From NCBI GenBank assembly GCA_018881555.1, contig JACAXG010000130.1, positions 1,869,848 through 1,933,847 of the forward strand: a stretch of DNA of 64,000 bases, in the 5' to 3' direction. Made by a program: the position numbers and the translations under genes. Below, one piece after another: positions 31,536-61,422 of this stretch. The notes beneath the pieces were generated by a model. That model was not told the DNA's origin, did no database searches, and worked only from the letters and a program-made list of their open reading frames with translations. The DNA is from Amblyornis subalaris (taxonomy: Eukaryota > Chordata > Aves > Passeriformes > Ptilonorhynchidae). Each line of letters begins with the position of its first letter. The first letter of the stretch is position 1.

Positions 31536-32084
31536 GGCCGGGGCCGGGCGCTGCTCCCCGCCGCTGCCGCTCCCCGGCCCCGCCGGCCCCGCCGCCCTTT
31601 AGCGGCTTTAGCGGCGCGGGGAGGGGCCCGGCCCGGCCCCGCCCGGACCCCCGCCCGCTCTGCCCCCGCTCCGCCGGGCCGNGGGCGCGGGCTCGGCTCT
31701 GCCGCCCCCCGGCACGGGCAGCGGGGGCAGCGGCGCGGGGGCCCGGCCGGGCGGGGGCCAGGGGCGGCCCCGGGCGCTGGGAGCGGAGAGGGGACGGCGA
31801 AGGGCGCGCCGAACCCCCGCTCGGCTCAGCCGCGGCTCCCGAGGTCCCGGGAGAGCTCCCGGCCCGCTCAGCGCGCCGGGATCAGCGCAGCTCCGGCGGT
31901 TCTGCCTGCAGAGACACGGAAAACCAGCCCGGGACAAGGACGATTTTTAATCTTGGGGTTTTGCCAAATCCCCATCAGTGGCTTTTGGCATCTGCTCCGG
32001 GGCTGCTCCATCAGGCTGTGCCGAATCCCCCACGAACAGCAACGGGTTGAACTGTTAGCAGCGTTTCTGCAATATCTTGAACGG

Positions 32085-32315
32085 AAATAAACTAAAAGAG
32101 AGATTTAGGTTAGATGTTAGAGAGAAAGGCACTGACACACCTTGCCCAGGGAAGCTGTGGCTGCCACATCACTGGAGTGTCCCAGGCCAGGCTGGACAGG
32201 GCTTGGAGCAACCTGGGATAGTGGAAGGTGTCTCTGCCTGCCCATGGCAGAGGGATGGAACTGGATGGGCTTTGAGGTCCTTCCGACCCAAAGCATTCTA
32301 GGATTCTGTGATTAC
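32085..32315 (+). mobile_element. CR1 LINE 3' fragment
   Basis: GAGATTTAGGTTAGATGTTA, CTTGCCCAGGGAAGCTGTGG, GGGCTTGGAGCAACCTGGGA, and the terminus GCATTCTAGGATTCTGTGAT. About 230 bp, plus orientation, with the typical CR1 3' end retained. It lies just upstream of the ACVR1C CpG island. Confidence 0.9.
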
Positions 32316-35300
32316 TCCTTCGCAAGCAAAAATCATCTGACTAAATGCTTTTTGTAAGAAAACAAATTGCCCTCTACCATGGTACAGACACAGCAGAGAT
32401 GAAACCCAAGTAGTCTGGGATCAAGTGGCTGTTAAACAACACCAAAAAGGCTGCTCTTGTACTTTTTTCCTTTTTTTAATTGTCATTCAAACATATGCGG
32501 GGAAGACATTCAGGACTTCCATGTCACTCCATCCTCAATTAACTGTGGTGGTAATTACAGCATCTTAGTGCAGTGAAGTCCCAGCAATCCCATGTGTGTG
32601 TTCTATTGGACTGAAACACAACACAGCAGCGTACTGCACACCTCACTGCTTGGGAAATCCTGCAGAGGGGTTAGAAAATACCTGCCAAGACCTAATAAAA
32701 AAATATGAAGGTTTCGGTGTCAGAGCAGCAAAACAATAGAGGAAAAATTTGCTACTCCTTCCCTTCTGAAAGCCTGGAGCTGCTCCCTGCCCGCAGCTTG
32801 CCACGTTCCTGTAGCTGCTCAGCCATCCATTACTTGCCAAGTACCTGTTAAGCCACATATTACTTACCTGGAGATCCCAGCTGGCTCTGGGAACACCAGG
32901 AGAGAACATTGGATCCTCAGCAGCACCCAGGCACTGCTCGTCCTGCAGACAGATCAGACAAATGCAGAGCTGGTCCTGGCAGATCTGTGTTTTCCTCTGC
33001 TCCTTCTGAAGACTTACAAGCAATTTACTTTTTTTGCTCAGTGCTACTAGAAAATGTAAATATAACTCATTCAGACTCTGTTTTGGTTCACAGCACAGAA
33101 TTATTCTGCTTTTTTGTGTGAAGGAAGACATAGAAGTAGGAATTATATAATTAAAGTAGTTAAGGTTATTCTTCAGTTTAAGAGAAAAAAATGTATAGAA
33201 CATGTTTGCTCAACCTTTGCAGAAGTGATGAAAAGAGTATCTCCTGTACTTGTAAAGAATGAGAATCAAAGCTTTTAGAAAGAAAAAAATATATATAAAT
33301 CAAAGTTTCTAGAAAGAAGTTGGCAGCACATATACTTGCAAAAACTAGTTGAGATGAAACCATCCATTTTGGTTTTAAACAAACATTTCTGATTAAGAAA
33401 ATGCTTCACTCCTTGTTTTAACACCATCCTCAAATGTACTTTTTATCTTACCACACAAAGAAAAGGGGAAGGTTTTTTCCTAAACCATTGTGTTTCACCA
33501 CAAGCATTCAGGGGTGCAGCAGGAAGAGTTCCAGACTTCTCTCTTTCGGTATAGGAATGGAGCAGANTCCTGTGATTCACTGTTCTTCCTTTCTCTATGT
33601 ATCCTCCTTCTGTATCCCACAGCCTTTGGAAAAACTGTTGTGGGAACTCAACTGTCCATCAGGTGACAGAGCCAAACTCATCTCTGCCCCACCAGTGAGG
33701 TACAAAGTATTTGCAACCAACCAATGGTTCCAGTTGTGGTGCTCTGTCACAGGGGTGAGAGCAGAAAGTGACCTGGAGAGTTCTGGAACATCATCCAGCT
33801 GCCAAGTCCTGCCGCCTTCTCCTTTGTACGTCTGATGGAACCTGTCGTAACTGCAGTTCTTGTTTGAACCAAATCTAACCAGAAACGTCAGGCTGAGACA
33901 ATGCACAACGATCACAAGACTCTTTTCCAGCTACACCCATGAAACACTACAGCTGCAGCGGTTGCTCCTGACGAGGACCCCCAGGACTGACCCTGAACCA
34001 CACCATCACGAACCCAACAGAACCTTCCTTCCTACCAGTTCCTCACCCAGGTGTGGCAGAAGGGGCGGCTCAGGGATTTGGGGGTGCAGCGTGATGTGAG
34101 TGAGGTTTGGTCATTATCTGGTGCCAGTTTTTGAATTCAGCCCCCTTATATCCTTGTTTTCAATATTCCCTTTGTATTTGGGCTGTGAGGAATCTCCTCT
34201 GAGCTGGTGCCCGGCACGATCCTGCCCTGCTGCTCCGGACACTTGTTCTGCTGCAGGAGCGGAGCATTCAGCAGTAAAAGACAAGGTTAGACACCAGCTA
34301 AGCGGCAGTTTAGGGATACAAGCCTGTTGTACAACTTCATATAGTCCTAGAGAAATGGACTGACGGACTGGGTAACTCCAGTGACTGAAGGCTTGTTATG
34401 AACAGCAGTGTTGCAGATACTGCCATGCCAAAGCTGGGGCATCTTATTTGGGACCTCAATACACAACTGGAAGCTGTAAGGCTTGTTGACATAAATCAAC
34501 CCATATCACTTAGAATAAGGACATTGGCACGTGTTCAAATTAAATATCTGACAATTTCCTCCATTTCCCCTCCCATTTCTCTATGAAAGAAAAGCAGCAC
34601 GTCAGAACAGGGATCACATTGCTCTGTCCCACCTCTCCAGGCCAGGTACTCCATCAGCTTTCTCACACACCACAGGGCCCTGCTGCCAGTGCTACCCACT
34701 TTAAACAAGGCCCCTTTGCAAGATTTAACACTGATAACGCTGTGCATCTTCAAAACATGCTGCAGAACTTTGGTTTCCCTCTCAGCCTTGGAAAACTCAT
34801 TTTCCGGGTGCTGCATACACTGCTACATTCTGTGTTAAGTGACATCCGTGAAATCTGGAGCAAAGCATTTAAAATTGTCTGCCAGATTTTAACCTCAACA
34901 GGTTTGGTGTAAATAAACGGCATTGTTATGAGTATCACTGATGCAGAATCACCAGCTGCCTACGTTTTAAATTGTTTGAAACTGAGCTTAAAGTAAAGAA
35001 AAAAACCCAAACAACTAATCCATTCAGCTTCTCCCAGCTCACTGTGCCTCTAGAGCACTCAGGGACCTGCAGGTTTGGTCCCAGCTATCCATCATCCCTG
35101 GGCCTTTACCCTTGGCCTGATCTTCTTCAGGCCTTTGACACACCAAACACCAGCAGAAACCAAAAGAACAACAAAACAAGGAATGGAAGGGGAAAAAACC
35201 CTCCACGCTTCGAGGCTGTTCTGAGATAATGTGCTCCCCAGTTTAGCTGCTTGCATGGCATGGTTCACGGTAGGACAGAAATAGCCTGTCCTGGGGGTTT

Positions 35301-37946
35301 AAGTGTCTTTGGAAATAGGTAACANCAGGGAAACATTTGCCAACTGGAAGCACTTCTAGAGCTGGCTAAAACCCAAGAATCTTATTTTGCAATTTGTTTT
35401 GCTCCACATCAGGATAAAACCAAGATCTACTGAAATTTTGTGCAAGCAAACCAAAAGGGAATCCATAAACATCCCAGACTGGGCAGCAGGTTAGCTGTTA
35501 CCCCTCCCCTTGGTCCTCTGCATCCCAAATCAGTGTCCCGACTACAAAGCTGTCTTGCACTCCCTTAGTCCCACTCTGCTCATCCAGAAATGCTATGAAG
35601 CCTTCAAAAATTGCCATTAGAATTATAAATTCCTGCAAAAGCATTATATTGTTGACCGTGGCAATTCAAGCAAGAGGTGAAAAATTCCCAATTCCACTGC
35701 TCTTGTAAACTGCTCTGCAGCCCTGCCCGCTTCCTCCCTTGAGCACTTTGGTCAGGGAGCTGTTCTCTCTAGTGCAGGGAGACCACGTAACACCAAGCCA
35801 TGTCTGCAAGGGTTCAGGATAAAATCCCAGTCTAACATCCAACAGCTCACTCTTCCCAACACCACTTTTGATACGACTCACATTTTAAGGACCCAGAACA
35901 TTCCAAGAATGTGAAATATTTCTGATATTTGGGAAAGGGGATTTTGGGTGGTGAAAATCAAAGAAAACTGCTGCAGAGACCCACGGGAGAGGAGATTGGG
36001 GTGATGCAAAGTCCTTGACTCCAGTTAGCAGCACACTAAGGGTGTCATCATCTTTTAAGATCCAAAGAACGAGCTGACTGCAGGTTTTAATGTCTTTAAC
36101 CAAAAAATCCCTGGCCTCGCTAGGTCTGATTTCCTTCTGGAGCAGCTTTTCATAGTTGACACATGGCTTATCTCTGAGCTTGAACAGAAAAAGAACAATT
36201 CACAGGGATGAGAGGAAGGTGGGCATGGCCTTTTCCATGCTGTGAAAGTCACCAAAAGAAATCCCAAACTTTTTTAAAAATGTAAAGCTCTCCACAATGC
36301 CCACAGGAAGAAGAAAAATCCAGGTATTGAAGCTGAGCATAGAATCAGCTTTTCATTTTTTGAGAGGAAAAGATCTTAGCACAGGAATCGAGACCTGGAC
36401 TTGCTGGCACTGATTCCAGTATCTGAATGTTATTGATTTTAGGAGTTCAGGATAGTTTTCTGACGGTAAAAGCCGACAGTCACTGCACTGGAGAAGGTGG
36501 TCAGCGTTTGGGTGGGGGCTGCAGTTGGAGACAAATTATTAATTACTGATGTGAGGCAATTTTTAAAATCCTCCTCTGCGGTTCAGCTGCTTCATCACTC
36601 ATGCAGCTCACACAGGTGAAAATCCCGGACAAAGCCCTCGGCACACGCTAGAGCCCCGAGCAGGCTCTGCCCGTGGTGGGAACACGGAGCGGCTTTCCCG
36701 GGATGCTTCCCGGCTCTGTCCGGGGGCATCGCTGGCCCCGCACCCTGCGGCACCCTCGGCCTCGTCCCCTCCAGCGGCAGCGGGGGCTGCCCGCCAGCCA
36801 CGGACACGGGGCAGGAGCGCTCCGGCCAGGGACAGGCATTTGCCGGACCCGGGAGCGCAGAGCCCTGAGGAGCTGCCCAGCCCCGAGGGAGGGACGGGAG
36901 CCCCAGCTCCGCCTGGGCTGCACCCCGGGCTCGGACACAGCGCTGGTGTCACACGGGGTGACACAGGACAGCAACTGCAGTGCCCAGGGGACACCGGGCT
37001 GTGTTTTTTTTTCAAAAAAACCAACTGAAGTCTCCCAGGTCTGAGAGCTGGCACGCACTTGGGTGTGTCGTCTCACAGGCCACCGTCCTGAGGACCATGG
37101 CCCCAGAGCCCCAGGCAGTCAGGCTGGTACAGAACAGAGTGATCCAGCGAGCAGGTGGCCCAAACCCTGGAAGGTCCCTTCCACAGGCCCCACACAGCTC
37201 CACCACCCAGGATCCGGGGGCTACAAGACAAGGCCATAGCCAGCTAGAAGCTGCATCCACGGAGCAGGTCCCAGGTTCTCCTCTGCAGGGACCAGAGGTC
37301 GCTCCTGCAGCCTCTTCCTCCCCGAGGGGCCGGCACCCATGCGAGCCGTGTCCGGCTGCGCTCGGCTCTTCCTGGCGGGCTCTGGCTTCTGTCCCGGCAC
37401 AGCTCCGCCGTGCAGGCACTGAAGTGTGGTGGGATCTTTCCTTCTAACGGGGATTGCAAAGCCAACGTGCTATTCCCAGGTGAGAGCACCTGTCGCAGTA
37501 CATCAGTAACTCCGCACTGGATAGAACGCTTTTCCCACACAAATCTTATCTTTAAAATGTATTCTGTATTTGACATTTTCTCTATAAATGGAACAGCACC
37601 TGGAATGTCTTTGCTTCCCTTCTCCACTGCCAACCAGTGCGCCAAGGCTGAGCTTTTTTTACAGCAGATATTTTGCCCCACAGGGAAGAGAATTGTCCCT
37701 ATTAAAACAGTTTAACCAAGATAAGTAAAATTATGGAAGGCTTCATATGGATTTTTGATGGATAATTCCAGCCCAGAAGGCCCACAAGGGCAGTTTCCAA
37801 CCGAGAGGGAGGAAGCCTTCAGTGACTTCCCTACAGCAACACTAATCTGAGTGCCCGGCCCCAGGCTACTCCTGGCAGCTGCCCCCAGGACACCTTGAAG
37901 TGCCACATATTCCTGACCAGTAACAAACAAGCCTTCTGCATACAGC

Positions 37947-38120
37947 ATCATGGAATCACAGGATGGTTTGGGTTGGAAGGGACCTTAAGGCCCATCTCAT
38001 TCCACACCCTGCCATGGGCAGGGACACCTTCCACTATCCCAGGTTGCTCCAAGCCCCGTCCAACCTAGCCTTGGACACTTCCAGGGAGGGGGCAGCCACA
38101 GCCTCTCTGGGCAACAGAGA
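37947..38120 (-). mobile_element. CR1 LINE 3' fragment
   Basis: ATCATGGAATCACAGGATGG, TTTGGGTTGGAAGGGACCTT, CCTGCCATGGGCAGGGACAC, CAGGTTGCTCCAAGCCCC. Well preserved. Confidence 0.9.
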
Positions 38121-39236
38121 AATCCAAACAAAAAGCTACATTTCCTGTAGCCCCCAAAATTTTAAGCACCTCTGGTTCCATCCAGCCTTCCTCCTTTAAC
38201 TGCTGGGGATTGTCCTCACCCACAGGACAGCTGAATCCCACAGGCAGTGCTACCCATTAGAGCAATTTTTCCATGCAGGGCCTCCTCTCTGCAGGCTCTG
38301 ATCCCCAGCAAGGCACCACTCGAGCAGCTCCATCCCACCTGGTGCAGTGCAAACCCGCCAGACACATGAATAATTCAGATCCAGCGAGGGAGCTGCCTGT
38401 GCCATCGCCATAGTAATAAAGGCAGCGACGCCCTTATTGCAGCAGATTATATATAAGAATTCCAAATCTCTTTAGAAGATTAGACTTTGTGGAGGTACTA
38501 GAGGAACATTGATTAATGAACATGCTGGAAAAACAGCATGGGAGGTGGGGGTGTTCCCTTCACGTGGAACCTCCCCCACCTCCCAAGCCCTGACACTTCC
38601 AGGGAAAAGCAGCAACAAATGTTCTCCTGTGACTGTCCAGATACATGGAAATGAGGTTAAATCACACAAACCATAGATAATCCTTCCCTTGCTATCACTG
38701 AGTTTTCCCTCTCCAGTTCTCAAGAGGGACCCAGCTATTCCTGCTGGCTTTGGAGGGCACAGACCCTGACTGTCCACAGCAGTAACTGTACATTAGGAAA
38801 GCACAGTGGTGAATGACTTATCCCAAGTGAAGGCATGAGAACTTGCTCAGAAATTACTCCTAATGATTACTTTCCACACAACTTTCTTGATTCACATTTG
38901 CCAAAGAGCAACCCAATTCCAAAACACACACCAGCTAACACTTCACATAATTCAGTTGATGCCTGGACCAAAAGCACTTCAGTAGCAGGGTGTTAAGTAT
39001 GTTTAAAATAATCCCTGGCTGCTTTGCTATGCAGAAGGCAGCCCTTGGAGCAGCAGCACTGACCATGACCTTGCCGAGCACAGCCCAGAGTGCCCAGGAG
39101 TCCCAGCACTGACACACTCTGTTACCCTGCCAGTGGCTTGCCTGGATAATCTTCTTTACCTAACACAGGATAAACAGAGTATTACCGGGGTGTTCCCATG
39201 GTTTGTGGTTTTATCCTTTAGTCAGTTATCCCTAGC

Positions 39237-39390
39237 GTGTCCAGAGAAGGGCNATGGAGCTGGGGAAGGGGCTGAGGCACCAGGAGCAGCTAAGGAACCT
39301 GAGGAGGCTGAGCTTGGAGAAAAGGAGGCTCGGGGGGACCTTCTGGCTCTCCACAACTCCCTGACGGGAGGGTGGAGCAAGAACAGTGCA
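39237..39390 (+). mobile_element. CR1 LINE fragment (end of ORF2 / start of 3' UTR)
   Basis: CGTGTCCAGAGAAGGGC, GAAGGGGCTGAGGCACCAGG, GAGCTTGGAGAAAAGGAGGC, then CTCTCCACAACTCCCTGACG. This matches the CR1 region just upstream of the common 3' end. Plus orientation. Confidence 0.82.
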
Positions 39391-40966
39391 TGTCCTTGCA
39401 GCAGGCCCTGCACCCTGCAGCATCCCAACCAGCCCAGCACAGCTGGCAGCCAGTACCCAACACTGGGGTTGGAAAATCCAGGTCCACAGGGACAGCAGCA
39501 GGAACCACCAAGGAGTACACGGAGCTGTCCCCAGCCTGCAGTCGTGCTGTTCTAGAACACAGCGCTTTGCAGAGGATGCTACAGTGCAAAGAGCTGGAGC
39601 AGGTGTTTAACAGCACCATCTCCCTGAGGCCCAGGAAGATGCTGTGACTCAGTGTGGCCGTGTTTTGAGGAACACAGCCCAGATTGCACCAGCATGGCCA
39701 GAGCTGTCACTAACCACCAGCACGACAGGCTCTCTCTCCTCCAAGCTCTGCACTGCAAAACGCTGGAGAGGTGAAAAACCCGACCAAGCAAAAACCTGAC
39801 CATACTCTCCACACTCACCCTGCACACTGAACTGTCACCTGTCTCTGTCCCCTGCCCAGGTGTCCCCACCGACCTCACCCCAAGCACTCCAGGAGAGCCT
39901 CGCTTCCCACTCGGTTTAAATCCTGCCCCCTGTTCCAGCAATGCAGGTGTCACACCAGGCACTGGGGGCTGCAGAGCCTCAGGCAATGCCCAGGACCAGG
40001 TACCACCGATGCAGCTCCTCACGCTGCAGCAGCTCCTGTCACCACTGACCTCCACCCACCCACCCCACAGCTTCAGCCGAATCCCGACTCCCTTGTGCCG
40101 CTGGCATCCCGTCCCTCCCGGGCTGCAGCTGTGTCCCAGTCAGCCCAGCATGCAGCTCACACACACAACAATTAAAAGCAAACCAAAACACATTGAGGCA
40201 TTTGAGCTCCTATTACAAACTAACAGAAAAACCCATTAGATCCCGCTTTTCCTAGTTTTTTCTCATCACATATAATTAGAGACCTGGCAGCTGGTGCCAG
40301 CTCAGGCTGCTCTGCAGAGCTCCACACCACGCTGTCTCTCAGCCCCAGGCAGCACCTACCCCACACACTTGGCTCCTATTACTACACTAGCAATGTGGAA
40401 CGAGGCATTCCACTCAGCTGGAATGGGACAGGGATGATGGGGCTGACAAGGAAAAGTTACAGAGAGGCAGCAGAGCAGAACCTGGCAGACCTGAAGCACT
40501 GAAGGGACCCTCAGAGTGTTTTGCCCCGGAGAGGAAGCGAGTGGCTGATCACTGCCCAGGGCCTTAGATTGCCTGAGAGATTCCAAGCCTATGAATGAAG
40601 GAGCTCTTTTCCACGGATGAGAGGGCACTACCACTTCCTGGGCACTCCTCCCCTTGGCGTAAGGGAGAGACAAGCAGATGGAGAGGCACAGGCAGAGAGA
40701 ACTCTTCGGTGTCAACAGCGGAGTTCCTCCCCCAGGCCGAGGACCTCGGAGCACGGCAGGGCGGGGGGACATGGACATGGCCAGTGCCACGTCCAGGGAG
40801 AGCCCAGCACCTCCCTGCTGTGCCTGTTCAGCCTCAGCTCCTCGGGGGTGCACGAGCACTGGCCGGGACCCTGCGGGCACAGCCCGGGGTGCCCACGGTG
40901 GCACCTGGTCACTGATGGGCAGTAACACAACCAAAACACTCTGCAGTTTGACTTGAAAACATTCTA

Positions 40967-40972
40967 TTTAAT
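40967..40972 (-). terminator. ACVR1: Candidate ACVR1 poly(A) signal ATTAAA
   Basis: Minus-strand ATTAAA, preceded in transcription by TATAAA and followed within 35 nt by a GT-rich element. The best candidate in the AT-rich tail of ACVR1. Confidence 0.45.
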
Positions 40973-41753
40973 TTATACAAATAACTACTAAATAGAAAAA
41001 GTAGATTAAAACAAAATAGTTATTTTTCTGGCAGAGTTTAAATGCATATTATATAGCTTAGAAGAAATAAAATGCATTTTCCCCACAGCATTCATGACCT
41101 AAAATTCTAGTTAACTCCTCCATTGCTTTCCTTTCCCAGATCAGCAAGATGCCAGACGCAAGGTCCTGTGGGAAATGGCTATATATACGTTCCATATTCC
41201 AACTGAAAATATGGTACAGACCACACACCTACAAATGTGAAGCACTTAAAATGTGACTATCGAGTTGTTACATGATAATACAGAAAACATGTCATGTTTC
41301 AGGTTATATTGTGTTACAAAAATGTCTGTGTAAGAAATCATGAAAGAGGCCACATAAAAATAAGCTTTAACTTTATGCACTTATTTTACAGTTTAAAAAA
41401 CTGGCAAGTGCACTAGTAATAAATAATTTGCAGGTTTTGGATAAACGAGAAATTCCTAATGTTCAGCATTATTGTAAACATCAGTACACATGTAAAATGC
41501 AGATAAAGTCTGACAGTTACATTTTCAGTTTACCAAATTCTTTTCCTATTCCTCAGGCATAGATCAATGCAGGATACAGCCAATCATATTTTTGGCAAGT
41601 CATGTCATTAAAATTAACAGTGACAGTGCAAGTAAGGAATGCAAAGAATTCCTAGTGCAATAAAGAAGAGAAGCACAGGCAATATTGCTGATTAAAATTT
41701 ACCACTTCCATGTGTTCACCGTGGGAGTGATTAGGAGAATTAAAATAAAAGAA

Positions 41754-41777
41754 AAAAATAACAGGAAAATAAAAAGG

Positions 41778-41811
<34 letters not shown>
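41754..41811. repeat. AAAAG-type simple repeat
   Basis: Plus strand is almost pure A/G (GAAAAGAAAAGAAAAG). In the ACVR1 transcript it reads as a long CTTTT tract in the 3' UTR. Confidence 0.9.
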
Positions 41812-42095
41812 CTGTTCAAAGCCATTGTTTAATGCCCTGATCTTGTCTTAGGATTTCTCTGTCTTCCTTCAGGCCACTAGCTCAGCCACAGCACATCCAG
41901 CTGAGTCCTCAGCGCTCGCCCGGGTGTGAGTGCAGCCGTGGTCCGAGCAGTCCGGGCATCCCAGGGTCCCCCACAGCTGCTCCCCAGAACTCCTGCTCCA
42001 GGCAGCCTGTGGGGACCAGGGGTAGGAACTGCCTGGCCAGAGCCCTCGGGGCCAGCCACGTGCCTTCCTGTTGGGAGAGCACCGTGAGGAGAGGG

Positions 42096-61400
<19,305 letters not shown>

Positions 61401-61422
61401 AACTCCATCGACCACCCTGGAG

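Larger units (their letters stand above)
31931..40939. other. Intergenic DNA between ACVR1 and ACVR1C
   Basis: About 9 kb without a recognisable exon on either strand. It contains three CR1 fragments and GC-rich unique patches (for example 36650-36950 and 40600-40900). A segment at about 33500-34350 may be an old retroelement piece, but I could not establish ends or a family. Confidence 0.6.
40940..42095 (-). other. ACVR1: Probable ACVR1 3' UTR
   Basis: AT-rich, exon-free sequence of about 1.15 kb after the ACVR1 stop codon. It ends near overlapping minus-strand TATAAA/ATTAAA hexamers (40967-40978), followed by a GT-rich stretch (GTGTTTTGGTTGTG), as expected for a poly(A) site near 40940-40955. 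A pyrimidine-rich tract (minus strand) occurs at 41754-41811. There is no canonical AATAAA in this stretch. Assigned from position and composition; no transcript evidence. Confidence 0.6.
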
